64,000 nucleotides of DNA from contig NZ_NIZW01000016.1 in the NCBI RefSeq assembly GCF_002727185.1, forward strand, positions 1-64,000. The letters are read 5' to 3'. This stretch comes from Rhodopirellula bahusiensis. GTDB lineage: Bacteria > Planctomycetota > Planctomycetia > Pirellulales > Pirellulaceae. The notes under the pieces were generated by a model. That model was not told where the DNA came from. It was given only the letters and a program-made list of their open reading frames with translations, and did no database searches. This document shows, one piece after another, positions 48,009 to 57,498 of the stretch (positions are counted from its first letter, which is position 1; each line of letters begins with the position of its first letter). A program made the translations under genes and the position numbers.

Positions 48009-51000
48009 ATGCATTCCATGCGATTTGTTTTGATCCTTCTCGTCAGCTGTTGCTGTGCCACGTCTCAAGGATCGGACTCTCTCGAAACCGTCTTCCAAGA
48101 AACGGTCCAACCGTTCCTGCAGCAAAATTGTCTGCAGTGCCACGATGACCAATCCGCCGAAGGTGACCTGGACCTGAGTGCGGACCGGAACATCGAGGAT
48201 GTCGTGAAGCGTTTTCGTCACTGGTCCGTGGTTCTGGATCGCCTGGAAGTCGGCGACATGCCACCGGAGGACTCCGACGTTCAGCCAACCACCGAGCAAT
48301 GCGATGCGGTGATTGCTTGGATTGAGTCCCTGAAGGAAGCGGAAGCAAAACGCACCAGCGGCGACCCCGGTTTGGTGCTCGCCCGGCGACTCAGCAGCTC
48401 CGAATACGATCGCACGATTCGCGATCTCACCGGCGTCGACATTCGCCCCGCAGCGGACTTCCCGATCGATCCCGCCAACGAGGCCGGTTTCGACAACTCG
48501 GGCGAATCGCTAACCATGTCGCCGGCACTGCTGAAAAAGTACCTGCAAGCGGCCCGCCGCGTCGCCGAACACATGGCGATCACACCGTCGGGACTCGCAT
48601 TCTCGCCTCACCCGGTGATCACCCCCACCGACCGTGACAAATTCTGCGTCAATCGAATCATCGATTTCTATCGAGAGCAGAACACTGAGATTTCAGACCA
48701 CTTGTTCGTGGTATGGAAACACCAACAGTCGCCCGCCGGCGGTTCGCTTGACGACCTCGCGATACAACATGGTGTCAGCGCAAAGTACTGTCATACACTG
48801 AGTGACCTACTCACCGATTCAGCGAAAGAGTCCGATCCCACGACGATTGGTCCCATCGTCGCCTTGAAGACCATGTGGAACGAAGTCACGCAGACAACGG
48901 AGACCGAGACGGAAGCCAAACAACACTGCAATGACATCGCGAAATTCATCGAGTCTCTTCGTCAGTCGCTGATTCCGGATGTTCCCAATCTGACCGCACC
49001 GGACATGAACCCAGGTTCGCAGTCGCTGGTGCTTTGGAAGAACCGCCAATTCGTCGCCAACCGACGACGATTCGCACAAGACCAACTTCCGCCGCTGCCG
49101 GATTTAATGAAAACCTTCGATCCGAGCCGGTTTAAAATTCCGGCTGAAGAGGCTGTCATCGCATGCATGCTCGTTCCCGAATCAGAAGACGACCAAGCAA
49201 CTTTCGCGGAAGAGCTGAATCGATTCTGCGATGTGTTTCCGGATCAATTTTTGATCTCCGAACGAGCTCGTGTGTACCTGGACCCAAAAAAGGAAAAGAA
49301 GCTGAAAGGTCGCTTCTTGAGCGCCGGATTCCACAGCCAAATGGGATACTTCCGTGACGACGCGCCGCTTTGCGACCTGATGCTGACCGATGCCCAGCGA
49401 GCGACATTGGATCGCCTTTGGTTGGAACTGGACTTCGTCGCGTCCGCCCCGATGCGGCAGTACTCGGGCTTCATTTGGTTTGACCGCACGGATTCGAAAT
49501 TCATGCGAGACCGAGTGTTTGATCGGTACCGCGCCGAAGACAAGGACTGCATTTCCGAAGATAAGGTCCGCGGACTTTGTGATGCCTACACCGAAAAAGC
49601 CAAGCGGGTTGGAGCGAGCGAGAAAGCTCTCGCAGCGATTCGGCGTTACTTCGACGACATGTCCAAAACATTCCGCTCACTGGAACAAATTCGCGAACAG
49701 TCCGAACCAGTCCAGCTCGAAGCGATGCTGCAGTTTGCCGAGCGAGCCTACCGTCGTCCGCTCGAACCAACCGACAAGGATTCGCTGCTCGCGTTCTATC
49801 AATACCTGCGGACCGAAGGCGAACTCAACCACGAAGAATCCGTTCGCGACTGTGTCGTGCGGATCCTGATGTCGCCCCATTTCTGCTACCGCGTTGACCC
49901 GACTAACTCTGGCCAGGCTGACCCCGGTTCAGTTATTTCCAAACTTTCTTCGGGCGTGCAACCACTCGATTCTCATTCGCTGGCCAATCGCCTGAGCTAC
50001 TTCCTCTGGTCGAGCATGCCGGATGAGACGCTGATGGAGCTGGCAGCTGAGGATCAACTGCAAGATCCCAGCGTTCTCGCGGAACAAACACGCCGCATGC
50101 TGAACGATGCCAGAAGCCAAGGCTTCGTTCGCGAATTCATGGGCAACTGGCTGAACTTCCGCCGCTTCGATCAACACAATGGAGTCGACCGCGAAAAGTT
50201 CCCGACGTTCACCGACGAATTGCGTCAAGCGATGTTGGAGGAACCGTTGCGACTGTTCACCGACGTCGTGGAACGAGACGGCTCAGTGCTGGATCTCCTT
50301 TACGCCGATCACACCTTCGTCAATCGAGAGTTGGCGATGCACTACGGCGTTGACGAGAAACAATTTGACTCGTTGTTGAAAGCATCCGACTCCGAAGATG
50401 GCTGGATTGAGCTTTCCAGTGCAAACGAATTTGGCCGTGGCGGATTGTTGCCCATGGGAGTCTTCTTGACTCGCAACTCACCAGGTTTGAGAACCAGCCC
50501 CGTGCAGCGAGGCAACTGGGTCGTGCAGCGGGTTCTCGGCGAGCACGTTCCGGCACCTCCCGCCGAAGTCCCGGAATTGCCCGAAGACGAATCCAAACTC
50601 GGCGAACTGACCATTCGCGAGGCGCTCGCTCGACACCGCGAGCATCCCAGTTGCGCAGGATGTCATGAACGAATCGACTCGATGGGGTTGGTCTTCGAAG
50701 GCTACGGTCCCGTGGGTGAAATGCGAGACGCGGACCTGGGCGGACGTGCGATCGACGCCAGCGTTGTGTTCCCCGATGGCGGCCAAGGCGACGGGATCGA
50801 AGGCCTGCGCGATTACATCCGGCGCGACCGCGAAGACGACTTTGTCGAGCACTTGTGTCGCAAGCTTTTGGCATTCGCACTTGGACGCTCGTTGCAGCTC
50901 TCAGACGAATCGCTGATCGCAGAAATGAAGTCCAACCTGCAAGCCAACGACCACCGTTTCCTATCCCTGATGGAAACGATTGTGACCAGTCCCGCGTTTC

Positions 51001-51068
51001 GCAACAAACGTATTCAACTCGCCTCCGTCGACAACGCTCCCACCCCCGAAACGGAACCTTCGCCATGA
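48009..51068 (+). CDS. DUF1587/1592/1588/1585-type planctomycete cytochrome protein
   Basis: About 1019 residues. A signal peptide (MRFVLILLVSCCCATSQG) precedes an N-terminal c-type heme module with CLQCH and the closing RLEVGDMPPED. The DUF1587 segment (LARRLSSSEYDRTIRDLTGVD) follows, then an insert of about 250 residues. DUF1595/1592 come next (FAERAYRRPLEPTDKDSLL; LANRLSYFLWSSMPDETLM), then DUF1588 (RGGLLPMGVFLTRNSPGLRTSPVQRGNWV) with a second heme-type CAGCH, and DUF1585. Exported, probably redox-linked; substrate unknown. ATG 48009 and 48018 are the likely starts. The DUF1552 gene overlaps its stop as ATGA. Confidence 0.9.
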   Translation: MHSMRFVLILLVSCCCATSQGSDSLETVFQETVQPFLQQNCLQCHDDQSAEGDLDLSADRNIEDVVKRFRHWSVVLDRLEVGDMPPEDSDVQPTTEQCDAVIAWIESLKEAEAKRTSGDPGLVLARRLSSSEYDRTIRDLTGVDIRPAADFPIDPANEAGFDNSGESLTMSPALLKKYLQAARRVAEHMAITPSGLAFSPHPVITPTDRDKFCVNRIIDFYREQNTEISDHLFVVWKHQQSPAGGSLDDLAIQHGVSAKYCHTLSDLLTDSAKESDPTTIGPIVALKTMWNEVTQTTETETEAKQHCNDIAKFIESLRQSLIPDVPNLTAPDMNPGSQSLVLWKNRQFVANRRRFAQDQLPPLPDLMKTFDPSRFKIPAEEAVIACMLVPESEDDQATFAEELNRFCDVFPDQFLISERARVYLDPKKEKKLKGRFLSAGFHSQMGYFRDDAPLCDLMLTDAQRATLDRLWLELDFVASAPMRQYSGFIWFDRTDSKFMRDRVFDRYRAEDKDCISEDKVRGLCDAYTEKAKRVGASEKALAAIRRYFDDMSKTFRSLEQIREQSEPVQLEAMLQFAERAYRRPLEPTDKDSLLAFYQYLRTEGELNHEESVRDCVVRILMSPHFCYRVDPTNSGQADPGSVISKLSSGVQPLDSHSLANRLSYFLWSSMPDETLMELAAEDQLQDPSVLAEQTRRMLNDARSQGFVREFMGNWLNFRRFDQHNGVDREKFPTFTDELRQAMLEEPLRLFTDVVERDGSVLDLLYADHTFVNRELAMHYGVDEKQFDSLLKASDSEDGWIELSSANEFGRGGLLPMGVFLTRNSPGLRTSPVQRGNWVVQRVLGEHVPAPPAEVPELPEDESKLGELTIREALARHREHPSCAGCHERIDSMGLVFEGYGPVGEMRDADLGGRAIDASVVFPDGGQGDGIEGLRDYIRRDREDDFVEHLCRKLLAFALGRSLQLSDESLIAEMKSNLQANDHRFLSLMETIVTSPAFRNKRIQLASVDNAPTPETEPSP

Positions 51069-52387
51069 ATCCTGCTGTCAATCGAAGAACGTTGCTGCGT
51101 GGTGCCGGTGTGGCCATGGCTTTGCCGTGGTTGGAATCGATCCCGGTCTGGGGCAGCGAAACGATGATCGGCCACGACGCCGCGGAAACCCCGCAACGCT
51201 TTGCCGCGTTGTTCATGGGCTGCGGGATCAACGCCGATCACTGGTGGGCCAAAGGTGCTGGCGAAGACATGGAGTTGGGCAAGAGCCTGGCGCCCATGGA
51301 ATCGCTCAAGCACAAGATGAATTTCATCACCGGACTGTTCAACGAGAACGCGACCGGCGTTGGGATTCACCCCGGACAAACGGGCAACATTCTCTCAGGT
51401 GCGTCGCTGAAAAAGGGCTCCGAACTTCGCGGCGACATCAGCATGGACCAAGTTCTCGCGAATCACTTCCAGGATCAAACGGCGGTTCCCAGTTTGGTGC
51501 TCGGGTGCGAGCAACCGGTAACGGGTTACCACGAAACCAATTTTTCGATGGCCTACAGCTCACACATTTCGTGGCAGAACGCAACGTCACCGGTGCCGAT
51601 GGAGGTCTACCCATCGCTGGCTTTTGACGCGTTGTTCGACAACCAAGGCAGTCGCCGCAACGAAAGCATTCTCGACCGAGTCGGCGAAGACGCGGCGTCG
51701 CTGCGACGACAAGTCAGTGTGGCCGACCGAGCCAAGTTGGAAGAGTTTCTGAGTAGCGTTCGCGAAGTCGAACGACGCGCCGCTTCCATGCGAGCGGCTC
51801 ACTCGAAGGCAAGCGACCGAGCCAAGGATCAGGGCAAACCGATTCACGCGATGAAGCGTCCCGATGATGGTTTGCCCGAAGACATCCGCGAACACATGCG
51901 ACTGATGTGCGACATCGTGGCGTTAGGATTCCAAACCGATAAATCTCGAGTCGCAACGCTGCTCCTCAACCGTGACTTGTCCGGATTGTTCTATCCATTC
52001 CTCGACGTGAAATCGACGCACCACTCCGCATCGCACAGCGATCGTTCAGATGCCTATGAACGAATTTCGCGATACTACTGCAGCCAATACGCCTACTTGG
52101 CCGGCAAGCTCGATGCGATGGCAGAAGGTGACGGCACGGTGCTGGATCATTCGTGCTTGTTGTTCCTGTCCAGCATGTGGTCCGGCAACGCACACGATTC
52201 CAGCAAGCTGCCCGTGCTACTGACCGGTGGCCTTTCTGGGAAACTCGAAACCGGCCGCGTTTTGGACTACTTGGAAGAATCCGACGACGACCGAAAACTT
52301 TGCAGCATGTATTTGTCGATCATGGATCGCATGGGCGTGCCGATCGACGCATTCGGCGACGCCGAAAATCGACTCGCCGGTTTGTGA
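51065..52387 (+). CDS. Tat-exported DUF1552 protein
   Basis: 440 residues. A twin-arginine signal (VNRRTLLRGAGVAMALPWLE) is followed by the DUF1552 domain: FAALFMGCGINADHWWAKG, LNFITG-like KMNFITGLFNENATGVGIHP, SMDQVLANHF, and a C-terminal TLLLNRDLSGLFYPFLDV followed by THHSASHS. It is the usual partner of DUF1592-type proteins and resembles DUF1501 in general fold. ATG 51065 overlaps the upstream stop by four bases. It converges on the aldo/keto reductase with one base between stop codons. Confidence 0.92.
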   Translation: MNPAVNRRTLLRGAGVAMALPWLESIPVWGSETMIGHDAAETPQRFAALFMGCGINADHWWAKGAGEDMELGKSLAPMESLKHKMNFITGLFNENATGVGIHPGQTGNILSGASLKKGSELRGDISMDQVLANHFQDQTAVPSLVLGCEQPVTGYHETNFSMAYSSHISWQNATSPVPMEVYPSLAFDALFDNQGSRRNESILDRVGEDAASLRRQVSVADRAKLEEFLSSVREVERRAASMRAAHSKASDRAKDQGKPIHAMKRPDDGLPEDIREHMRLMCDIVALGFQTDKSRVATLLLNRDLSGLFYPFLDVKSTHHSASHSDRSDAYERISRYYCSQYAYLAGKLDAMAEGDGTVLDHSCLLFLSSMWSGNAHDSSKLPVLLTGGLSGKLETGRVLDYLEESDDDRKLCSMYLSIMDRMGVPIDAFGDAENRLAGL

Positions 52388-52388
52388 T

Positions 52389-53387
52389 TCACTTGCCGCT
52401 GTACCAAACGCCGCGACGCCACTGGTGCAATTGCAGTCGACGCAAGAAGTCCTCGGGCAACGCTGGCAGAGCTTCCGTCGCGACGTTCAATGCGACTTGG
52501 TCGACATTTCGCATTCCAACGATCACGGTCTGAACCGCCGCCGGTGACATCGCGAACTGAATCGCGGTGGCGGCCAAAGAATAGTGTTCGTCCAGCCCGA
52601 ACTCTTTCAGGTCATCGCGAATGGCATCGACCCGCTTCGTCGTTCGCTGCATGCGGTCGCCGGCGAAGAACCCGGATCGAAAGTCGTCTTCGGGGAACTC
52701 ATGATCCGCGGAGTATTTGCCGGTCAGGGCACCTTCGTCCAGTGAAACGCGAACAATCACGCCGGTGCCAGTCTCTTCCGCAACAGGAAACAATTGTGCG
52801 GCGGGTTCTTGCTCAAAGATATTGAACACAACCTGGACGACATCGACCAATCCATCTCGCATCAACTGGATCACGCAGTTCTGGTCTTGCTCGGGAGTGC
52901 ACAACCCAATGCGATTGATTTTGCCTTCTTGGCGAAGTTTCTGCAGAACCAACAACGGTTGCGGGTCATCGTTCCATGCCGACGTCCAAGAGTGCAGCTG
53001 CAACAAATCGAGGCATTCGACACCAAGATTCCGCAGACGTTCTTCGACGTTTGCACGGATGTAAGCGGCTCCGTATCGATCTTGCCAACGGCAATAGGGG
53101 CTTGGCGGCCACGGACCTTCCGAAGGCGGCGTCTTCGTCGCCACATGAATTTTTTCGCGAATGGATGCCGGCAGTTGTTTCAAAAACTGACCGATCACTT
53201 GCTCACTGCGACCGTCCCCGTATCCCGGAGCGGTGTCGATGAAGGTGATCCCATGTTCAACGGCGTGCTGGAGCGCAGCGAGGGAAGCTTCGTCGTCCTG
53301 AGCGCCCCATTGGCCACCCAATGCCCACCCCCCGAATCCAAGTCGAGAGACGGGGAAACCATCGTGGCCTAGTGAGACTTGTTTCAT
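52389..53387 (-). CDS. Aldo/keto reductase
   Basis: 332 residues, an NADPH-dependent (beta/alpha)8 aldo/keto reductase. Motifs: GFPVSRLGFGGWALGGQWG at the N-terminus; the catalytic Asp/Tyr in FIDTAPGYGDGRSE; Lys in IHVATKTPP; His in LLQLHSW; and a closing AVQTVIVGMRNVDQV that binds cofactor. Likely reduces sugar aldehydes or ketones; substrate unknown. ATG 53387 is chosen because the alignment starts there; the frame to 53522 adds an unlikely basic leader. Confidence 0.92.
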   Translation of the reverse strand: MKQVSLGHDGFPVSRLGFGGWALGGQWGAQDDEASLAALQHAVEHGITFIDTAPGYGDGRSEQVIGQFLKQLPASIREKIHVATKTPPSEGPWPPSPYCRWQDRYGAAYIRANVEERLRNLGVECLDLLQLHSWTSAWNDDPQPLLVLQKLRQEGKINRIGLCTPEQDQNCVIQLMRDGLVDVVQVVFNIFEQEPAAQLFPVAEETGTGVIVRVSLDEGALTGKYSADHEFPEDDFRSGFFAGDRMQRTTKRVDAIRDDLKEFGLDEHYSLAATAIQFAMSPAAVQTVIVGMRNVDQVALNVATEALPALPEDFLRRLQLHQWRRGVWYSGK

Positions 53388-53610
53388 AGCAAACGTTTCA
53401 CGTCGTGAGATTCGCGGATGGAAGAAGAAAGGGTTTGGAAAGCGATGACGATTATCGGGTCGGTCCGTTTGACTCAAAAGGAAGTTGCCCGCTTTCGAGA
53501 TGAACCGGACCGATCGTCTCAACTGGAATCACGCTCCCGTCCGAAATCCTTTCACAGCGGCGAACCGAGGGTCTCGGTCAGCCCGGTAAGCAGAATCCTT
53601 GGCAGGTGCA

Positions 53611-54564
53611 GTGGTGCGAAATTTGTCTAACATCCCGCGTTTGTCGATCGTCGTCCCTCACGGTGGTGATGACGCGGCTTTCGAATCCTCGCTCGCAAGT
53701 GTATTGCAGCATCGCCCAGATGGGTGCGAGGTGATTGTGCCTCATGACGGGAGCTATGACGACCCGTTTGATTTGGGCGAGGAGGTGCGGTTCGTCGACA
53801 CTGGTTCGACGAGCGTCCTGCGCCAAATTTCCGAAGCCGCTGAATCGGCGATGGGTCGTTTCGTGCACGTTGTCACTGACGGCCACGTTGCCACCGAGAA
53901 CTGGACCGAAGCGGCGCTCGCACAATTCGAAGGCCACGAAACCGGCGTGGTTGTGCCGGTGGTCCGCGATTCAGAAACACAGCGGATCGAGCATGCGGGA
54001 TGGCGGACCACCGCTTCATCCGCTTGCGGCCCAATTGGATTTGGCGACAAACAAGTGGCTCGCAAAGCCGCCGCTCGCATCGAAGGAGCTTTCCTCGCCG
54101 CGTCGTTCTGGCGTCGAGATTTGCTTCGCAGTTTGATCGGCACCTATCGCGGCACCGATACGATCGAGGCTTCGCTTGCATTTGGTCACCTGACCACCCA
54201 AGCAGGTTGGCGATGCGTGGTTGCCGATGACAGCGCAATGAGCGTCGACTTCGAAACCGAAGTGCTCGACTACGACCTTCGCATCCACCGAAACCATCGG
54301 CGCCTGCAAGCCATCTCGGATCACTTCCGCGGCGGCGGGTCGGCCGGTTGGGGTCGCGGTATCCAACGCCTACTCACGACCACACTGGCCGGCGGACTAC
54401 GCCCATCGAGTTTCATCTCGGGCCTTCGACGCATGACCGCTCCTCTGGCCGGAAACGCGATTTCGCGTTCGGTGCAAACCGCCGGCGTTCTGGCAGTCGA
54501 CGACAATCCCGAAACGCTGCCGATGCCATCGTTGCATCGTGAACCGCTTCGACGTGCGGCTTAG
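53611..54564 (+). CDS. Family 2-like glycosyltransferase
   Basis: About 317 residues. A GT-A fold start (RLSIVVPHGGDDAAFESSLASVL) is followed by CEVIVPHDGSYDDPF, and AAESAMGRFVHVVTDGHVATENW, where a DG/D pair replaces the typical DxD. A helical C-terminus ends in PLRRAA-like residues. It resembles GT2 enzymes that build surface polysaccharide or lipid-linked sugars; acceptor unknown. Start uncertain: TTG 53599 or GTG 53611/53614, with GGCAGG just upstream. No neighbouring polysaccharide genes. Confidence 0.75.
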   Translation: MVRNLSNIPRLSIVVPHGGDDAAFESSLASVLQHRPDGCEVIVPHDGSYDDPFDLGEEVRFVDTGSTSVLRQISEAAESAMGRFVHVVTDGHVATENWTEAALAQFEGHETGVVVPVVRDSETQRIEHAGWRTTASSACGPIGFGDKQVARKAAARIEGAFLAASFWRRDLLRSLIGTYRGTDTIEASLAFGHLTTQAGWRCVVADDSAMSVDFETEVLDYDLRIHRNHRRLQAISDHFRGGGSAGWGRGIQRLLTTTLAGGLRPSSFISGLRRMTAPLAGNAISRSVQTAGVLAVDDNPETLPMPSLHREPLRRAA

Positions 54565-54595
54565 CCGGACGGGTTGCGTTCCGGCTCAGCCAACT

Positions 54596-54653
54596 GCTCG
54601 TACGATGGTCTTCCAAGACCGTCGTTGGATTTGGCCGGGTTTGGAAGCCCAGC
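54596..54653. repeat. Second copy of the CTTCCAAG hairpin repeat
   Basis: GCTCGTAC-ATGG-CTTCCAAG at 54596-54620 matches 153-177 in 21 of 25 positions. The block TTGGAAGCCCAGC at 54641-54653 matches 132-144. The inner palindrome here is GGTCTT-CC-AAGACC. It lies in the 96-base gap between two convergent genes, a place suited to a bidirectional transcription stop. Confidence 0.75.
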
Positions 54654-54660
54654 CCGCTGC

Positions 54661-55830
54661 TCACTCGGGGACGATCCGCAGCACCAAGTTGTTGCGATGA
54701 ATCACGTTCTCGTAAGGACGATGCCCGAGGATCCATTCGATTTGTTCGCTGGGCTTGCCAGCGATGCGGGCGACCTCGTGGCTGCGGTAGTTCGATAGAC
54801 CGCGTCCGAACTCTTTGCCATTGGGTCCAACCAAACGGACCACGTTCCCGTGCGCGAAGCTTCCTTCCACGCGTTGGATCCCGATCGCCAAGAGACTACG
54901 GCCTTGCTTCTGGATCGCATCCACCGCGCCTTGGTCGAGGTACAACGTCCCCGCAACGTTGGCGGAACTGCCGATCCAACGTCGCCGCCCTTTGAGCGAA
55001 CGCTTTGGAGGCACGAACAATGTCCCCACTGCATCGCCCGCGAAAATTCGATCGAGCACAAAATCCTCGGTGCCCGATCCGATGATCGTGGGATGACCGT
55101 GCGAGTTGGCCAGCTTCGACGCTCGCAACTTGCCGCCCATTCCACCTTTGCTGACAGCAGACACTTGGTCGTCAACCAATGCCATCACACCATCGTCCAC
55201 ATCATGGACCATGTGAATCGGCTGGCTGTCTTTTTCGTCGGGGTGACCATCGTAGAGTGCGGAAACATCCGTCAACAAAATCAACATCACATCGTTGAAA
55301 AGTCCCGCGACCTGAGCGGCCAAACGGTCGTTGTCACCGAAGGTTGTCTTCAATTCCGAAACAGCAACCGAGTCGTTTTCGTTAACAACCGCGATGGCGC
55401 CCAACTCATCGATTCCGTTGAGAGCATTGCGCACGTGCAAGTAACCGCTGCGACGACGAAGGTCGTTTCGGGTTAGCAAAACCTGAGCGGCGTGCCGGCC
55501 TCGTTTCTGCAACGACTTTTCGTAGGCACCGATCAAGTCAGCTTGTCCGATCGCGGCGATCGCCTGCAACGACTTCAGGTCGGTTGGACGCTGCGGCAAA
55601 CCCAGTTTGGCGACGCCGGCGCCGACAGCACCGCTACTGACCATGATGGTTTGACGTCCGGTGTCGGCGATGCGGCAAAGTTGTTCCGCCAGTCGATCCA
55701 CGCGTTCGAGATCGAGTTTGCCGTCCGATGTAGTGAGAACTCGCGTGCCGACCTTGACCACCACGCATTGGGTTTCGTCGATGATCTGACGCCGAATGGC
55801 GAGATCGTTTGCTTCTGAGGATTCGTTCAA
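54661..55830 (-). CDS. proB: Glutamate 5-kinase
   Basis: Phosphorylates glutamate at the gamma-carboxyl with ATP, the first step of proline synthesis. 389 residues including the C-terminal PUA domain. The amino-acid-kinase domain starts CVVVKVGTRVLT, and has VSSGAVGAGVAKLGL, AIVNEND-like AIAVVNENDSVA, and KGGMGGKLRASK. The PUA part includes AIGIQRVEGSFAHGNVV. The start is TTG 55830, overlapping the xylB stop as TTGA. No proA is adjacent, and pairing with a sugar kinase is unusual. Confidence 0.95.
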   Translation of the reverse strand: MNESSEANDLAIRRQIIDETQCVVVKVGTRVLTTSDGKLDLERVDRLAEQLCRIADTGRQTIMVSSGAVGAGVAKLGLPQRPTDLKSLQAIAAIGQADLIGAYEKSLQKRGRHAAQVLLTRNDLRRRSGYLHVRNALNGIDELGAIAVVNENDSVAVSELKTTFGDNDRLAAQVAGLFNDVMLILLTDVSALYDGHPDEKDSQPIHMVHDVDDGVMALVDDQVSAVSKGGMGGKLRASKLANSHGHPTIIGSGTEDFVLDRIFAGDAVGTLFVPPKRSLKGRRRWIGSSANVAGTLYLDQGAVDAIQKQGRSLLAIGIQRVEGSFAHGNVVRLVGPNGKEFGRGLSNYRSHEVARIAGKPSEQIEWILGHRPYENVIHRNNLVLRIVPE

Positions 55831-57356
55831 TTTGTTGATTGCAATTCAGCCAGTTGGTGCATGTCGTCTTTCAAACTGCCGTACAGAGATCGGTAGACAG
55901 GAAAGAGCTTGTTGTAAGTGAGTTTCGCGGAACGATCCGCTTTGGTTTCGGCGGCCACCTCGATGGTCGCCTGGCATGCCTGCGCGATGTGCTTGTAGGC
56001 TCCGTCGCCGACCGCGGCGAGCAAAGCGACACCGAAGGCCGGGCCCTGTTCGACCTTCAAGGTCGTGATCTTTTTGCCGAACACATCGGCTTGCATTTGA
56101 CGCCAAAAAACGTTCTTGCTGCCGCCACCGCTCGCGCGAATCTGGCGGACAGGAACGCCCAATGACTCGATGATTTCCAGGCTATCACGCAGTGCAAATG
56201 TGATGCCTTCCATCACCGCACGTGTCATTGCAGCCCGGTCATGGGTGAGATTCATGCCCACAAAGGCTCCGCGTGCGTTTGGATCCGCGTGCGGTGTTCG
56301 TTCACCGTTCAAGTAGGGCAAAAATAGTAACCCACCACTGCCAGCGATCGCCTTCTCCGCTTCCGCCGTGGCAGCTTCGAAACGTTTCGAGGCAGGAACG
56401 CCGGCCAAGCCCTGCACGACTTGATCCACCCACCATTGCAGTGAACCGCCGCTGGTCAAGTTGACTCCCATCATGTGCCACTTCCCGCGAACGGCGTGAC
56501 AGAATGTATGGAGCCGGCCGGACGCATCGACGTTGGGTTCATCGCTGTGAACAAACATCACACCGCTGGTCCCGATCGAAGTGCTGAGCAAACCCGATTT
56601 GACGATGCCGTTGCCGATCGCACCGGCGGCACAGTCACCCGCACCCCCGACCACCTTGCACTCCGTCGTCAGCCCGAGAGCTTTCGCGGCTTCTTTGGTC
56701 AGCGTGCCGGTGACGTCTTCGGACTCGACCACGCGAGGCAGCAAGTCAGCGGACAAATCCAGTTTGCCCAGTAGAGTCTTCGACCAATCTCGCTTCTTCA
56801 CGTCTAAGAACAACGTGCCGCTGGCGTCGCTGACTTCGGTGACATAGTCACCCGTCAGCCGCCGACGGATGTCATCCTTGGGCAGCAAAACTTTCGCGAG
56901 TTTGTCAAAGTTACGTTTCTCATTGTCTCGCAACCAAAGCACCTTGGGAGCCTGAAACCCGGTCAATGCCGGATTGGCGACCATGCCGATCAGCTTTTCA
57001 CGCGAGCCAGCAGCCGAGGTGATTTGGTCGCACTGATCGGCCGTGCGTTGATCGTTCCACAACAATGCCGGACGAATCACATTGTCATCACGGTCCAGAA
57101 AAACGGAACCGTGCATTTGTCCCGACAAACCGATCGCTTTCACGTCGGCCTTGTCGACACCTGACTTTTTCATCACCGCTTTGACGGTCTTTTTCGTCGC
57201 CGCCCACCAGTGCTCGGGATCCTGTTGAGTCCAACCCGGTTTGGGTTGCTCCATGGGATATTCTGCATTCGCCTCGGCAACCACCTGGCCGGTTTCGTCG
57301 ATCAGCAGGGTCTTCGTGCCGCTGGTGCCAATGTCAATGCCGAGATAGTGAGCCAT
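55827..57356 (-). CDS. xylB: Xylulokinase
   Basis: 509 residues of the FGGY kinase family. The N-terminus AHYLGIDIGTSGTKTLLID carries the phosphate-binding loop. IGLSGQMHGSVFLD with the following LLWNDQRT is typical of XylB. GAGDCAAGAIGNGIV and LLFLPYLNGERTPHADPNARG are the FGGY signatures, and RASGGGSKNVFWRQ lies near the C-terminus. Converts D-xylulose to xylulose 5-phosphate. ATG 57356 begins the conserved sequence. proB overlaps its stop by four bases. Confidence 0.95.
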   Translation of the reverse strand: MAHYLGIDIGTSGTKTLLIDETGQVVAEANAEYPMEQPKPGWTQQDPEHWWAATKKTVKAVMKKSGVDKADVKAIGLSGQMHGSVFLDRDDNVIRPALLWNDQRTADQCDQITSAAGSREKLIGMVANPALTGFQAPKVLWLRDNEKRNFDKLAKVLLPKDDIRRRLTGDYVTEVSDASGTLFLDVKKRDWSKTLLGKLDLSADLLPRVVESEDVTGTLTKEAAKALGLTTECKVVGGAGDCAAGAIGNGIVKSGLLSTSIGTSGVMFVHSDEPNVDASGRLHTFCHAVRGKWHMMGVNLTSGGSLQWWVDQVVQGLAGVPASKRFEAATAEAEKAIAGSGGLLFLPYLNGERTPHADPNARGAFVGMNLTHDRAAMTRAVMEGITFALRDSLEIIESLGVPVRQIRASGGGSKNVFWRQMQADVFGKKITTLKVEQGPAFGVALLAAVGDGAYKHIAQACQATIEVAAETKADRSAKLTYNKLFPVYRSLYGSLKDDMHQLAELQSTN

Positions 57357-57498
57357 GTTGCGTTGCTTCAGTGCAGTGAAATCGAAGACAAGGAGGACGA
57401 GAGCCGCTCGGATCAAGCGAACTGGCGGGCAGTATAACGCGTACTTGCGTTTTCAACCACGCAACCAACATCCAAACTGTCGTCTCACGAGCCCCACG

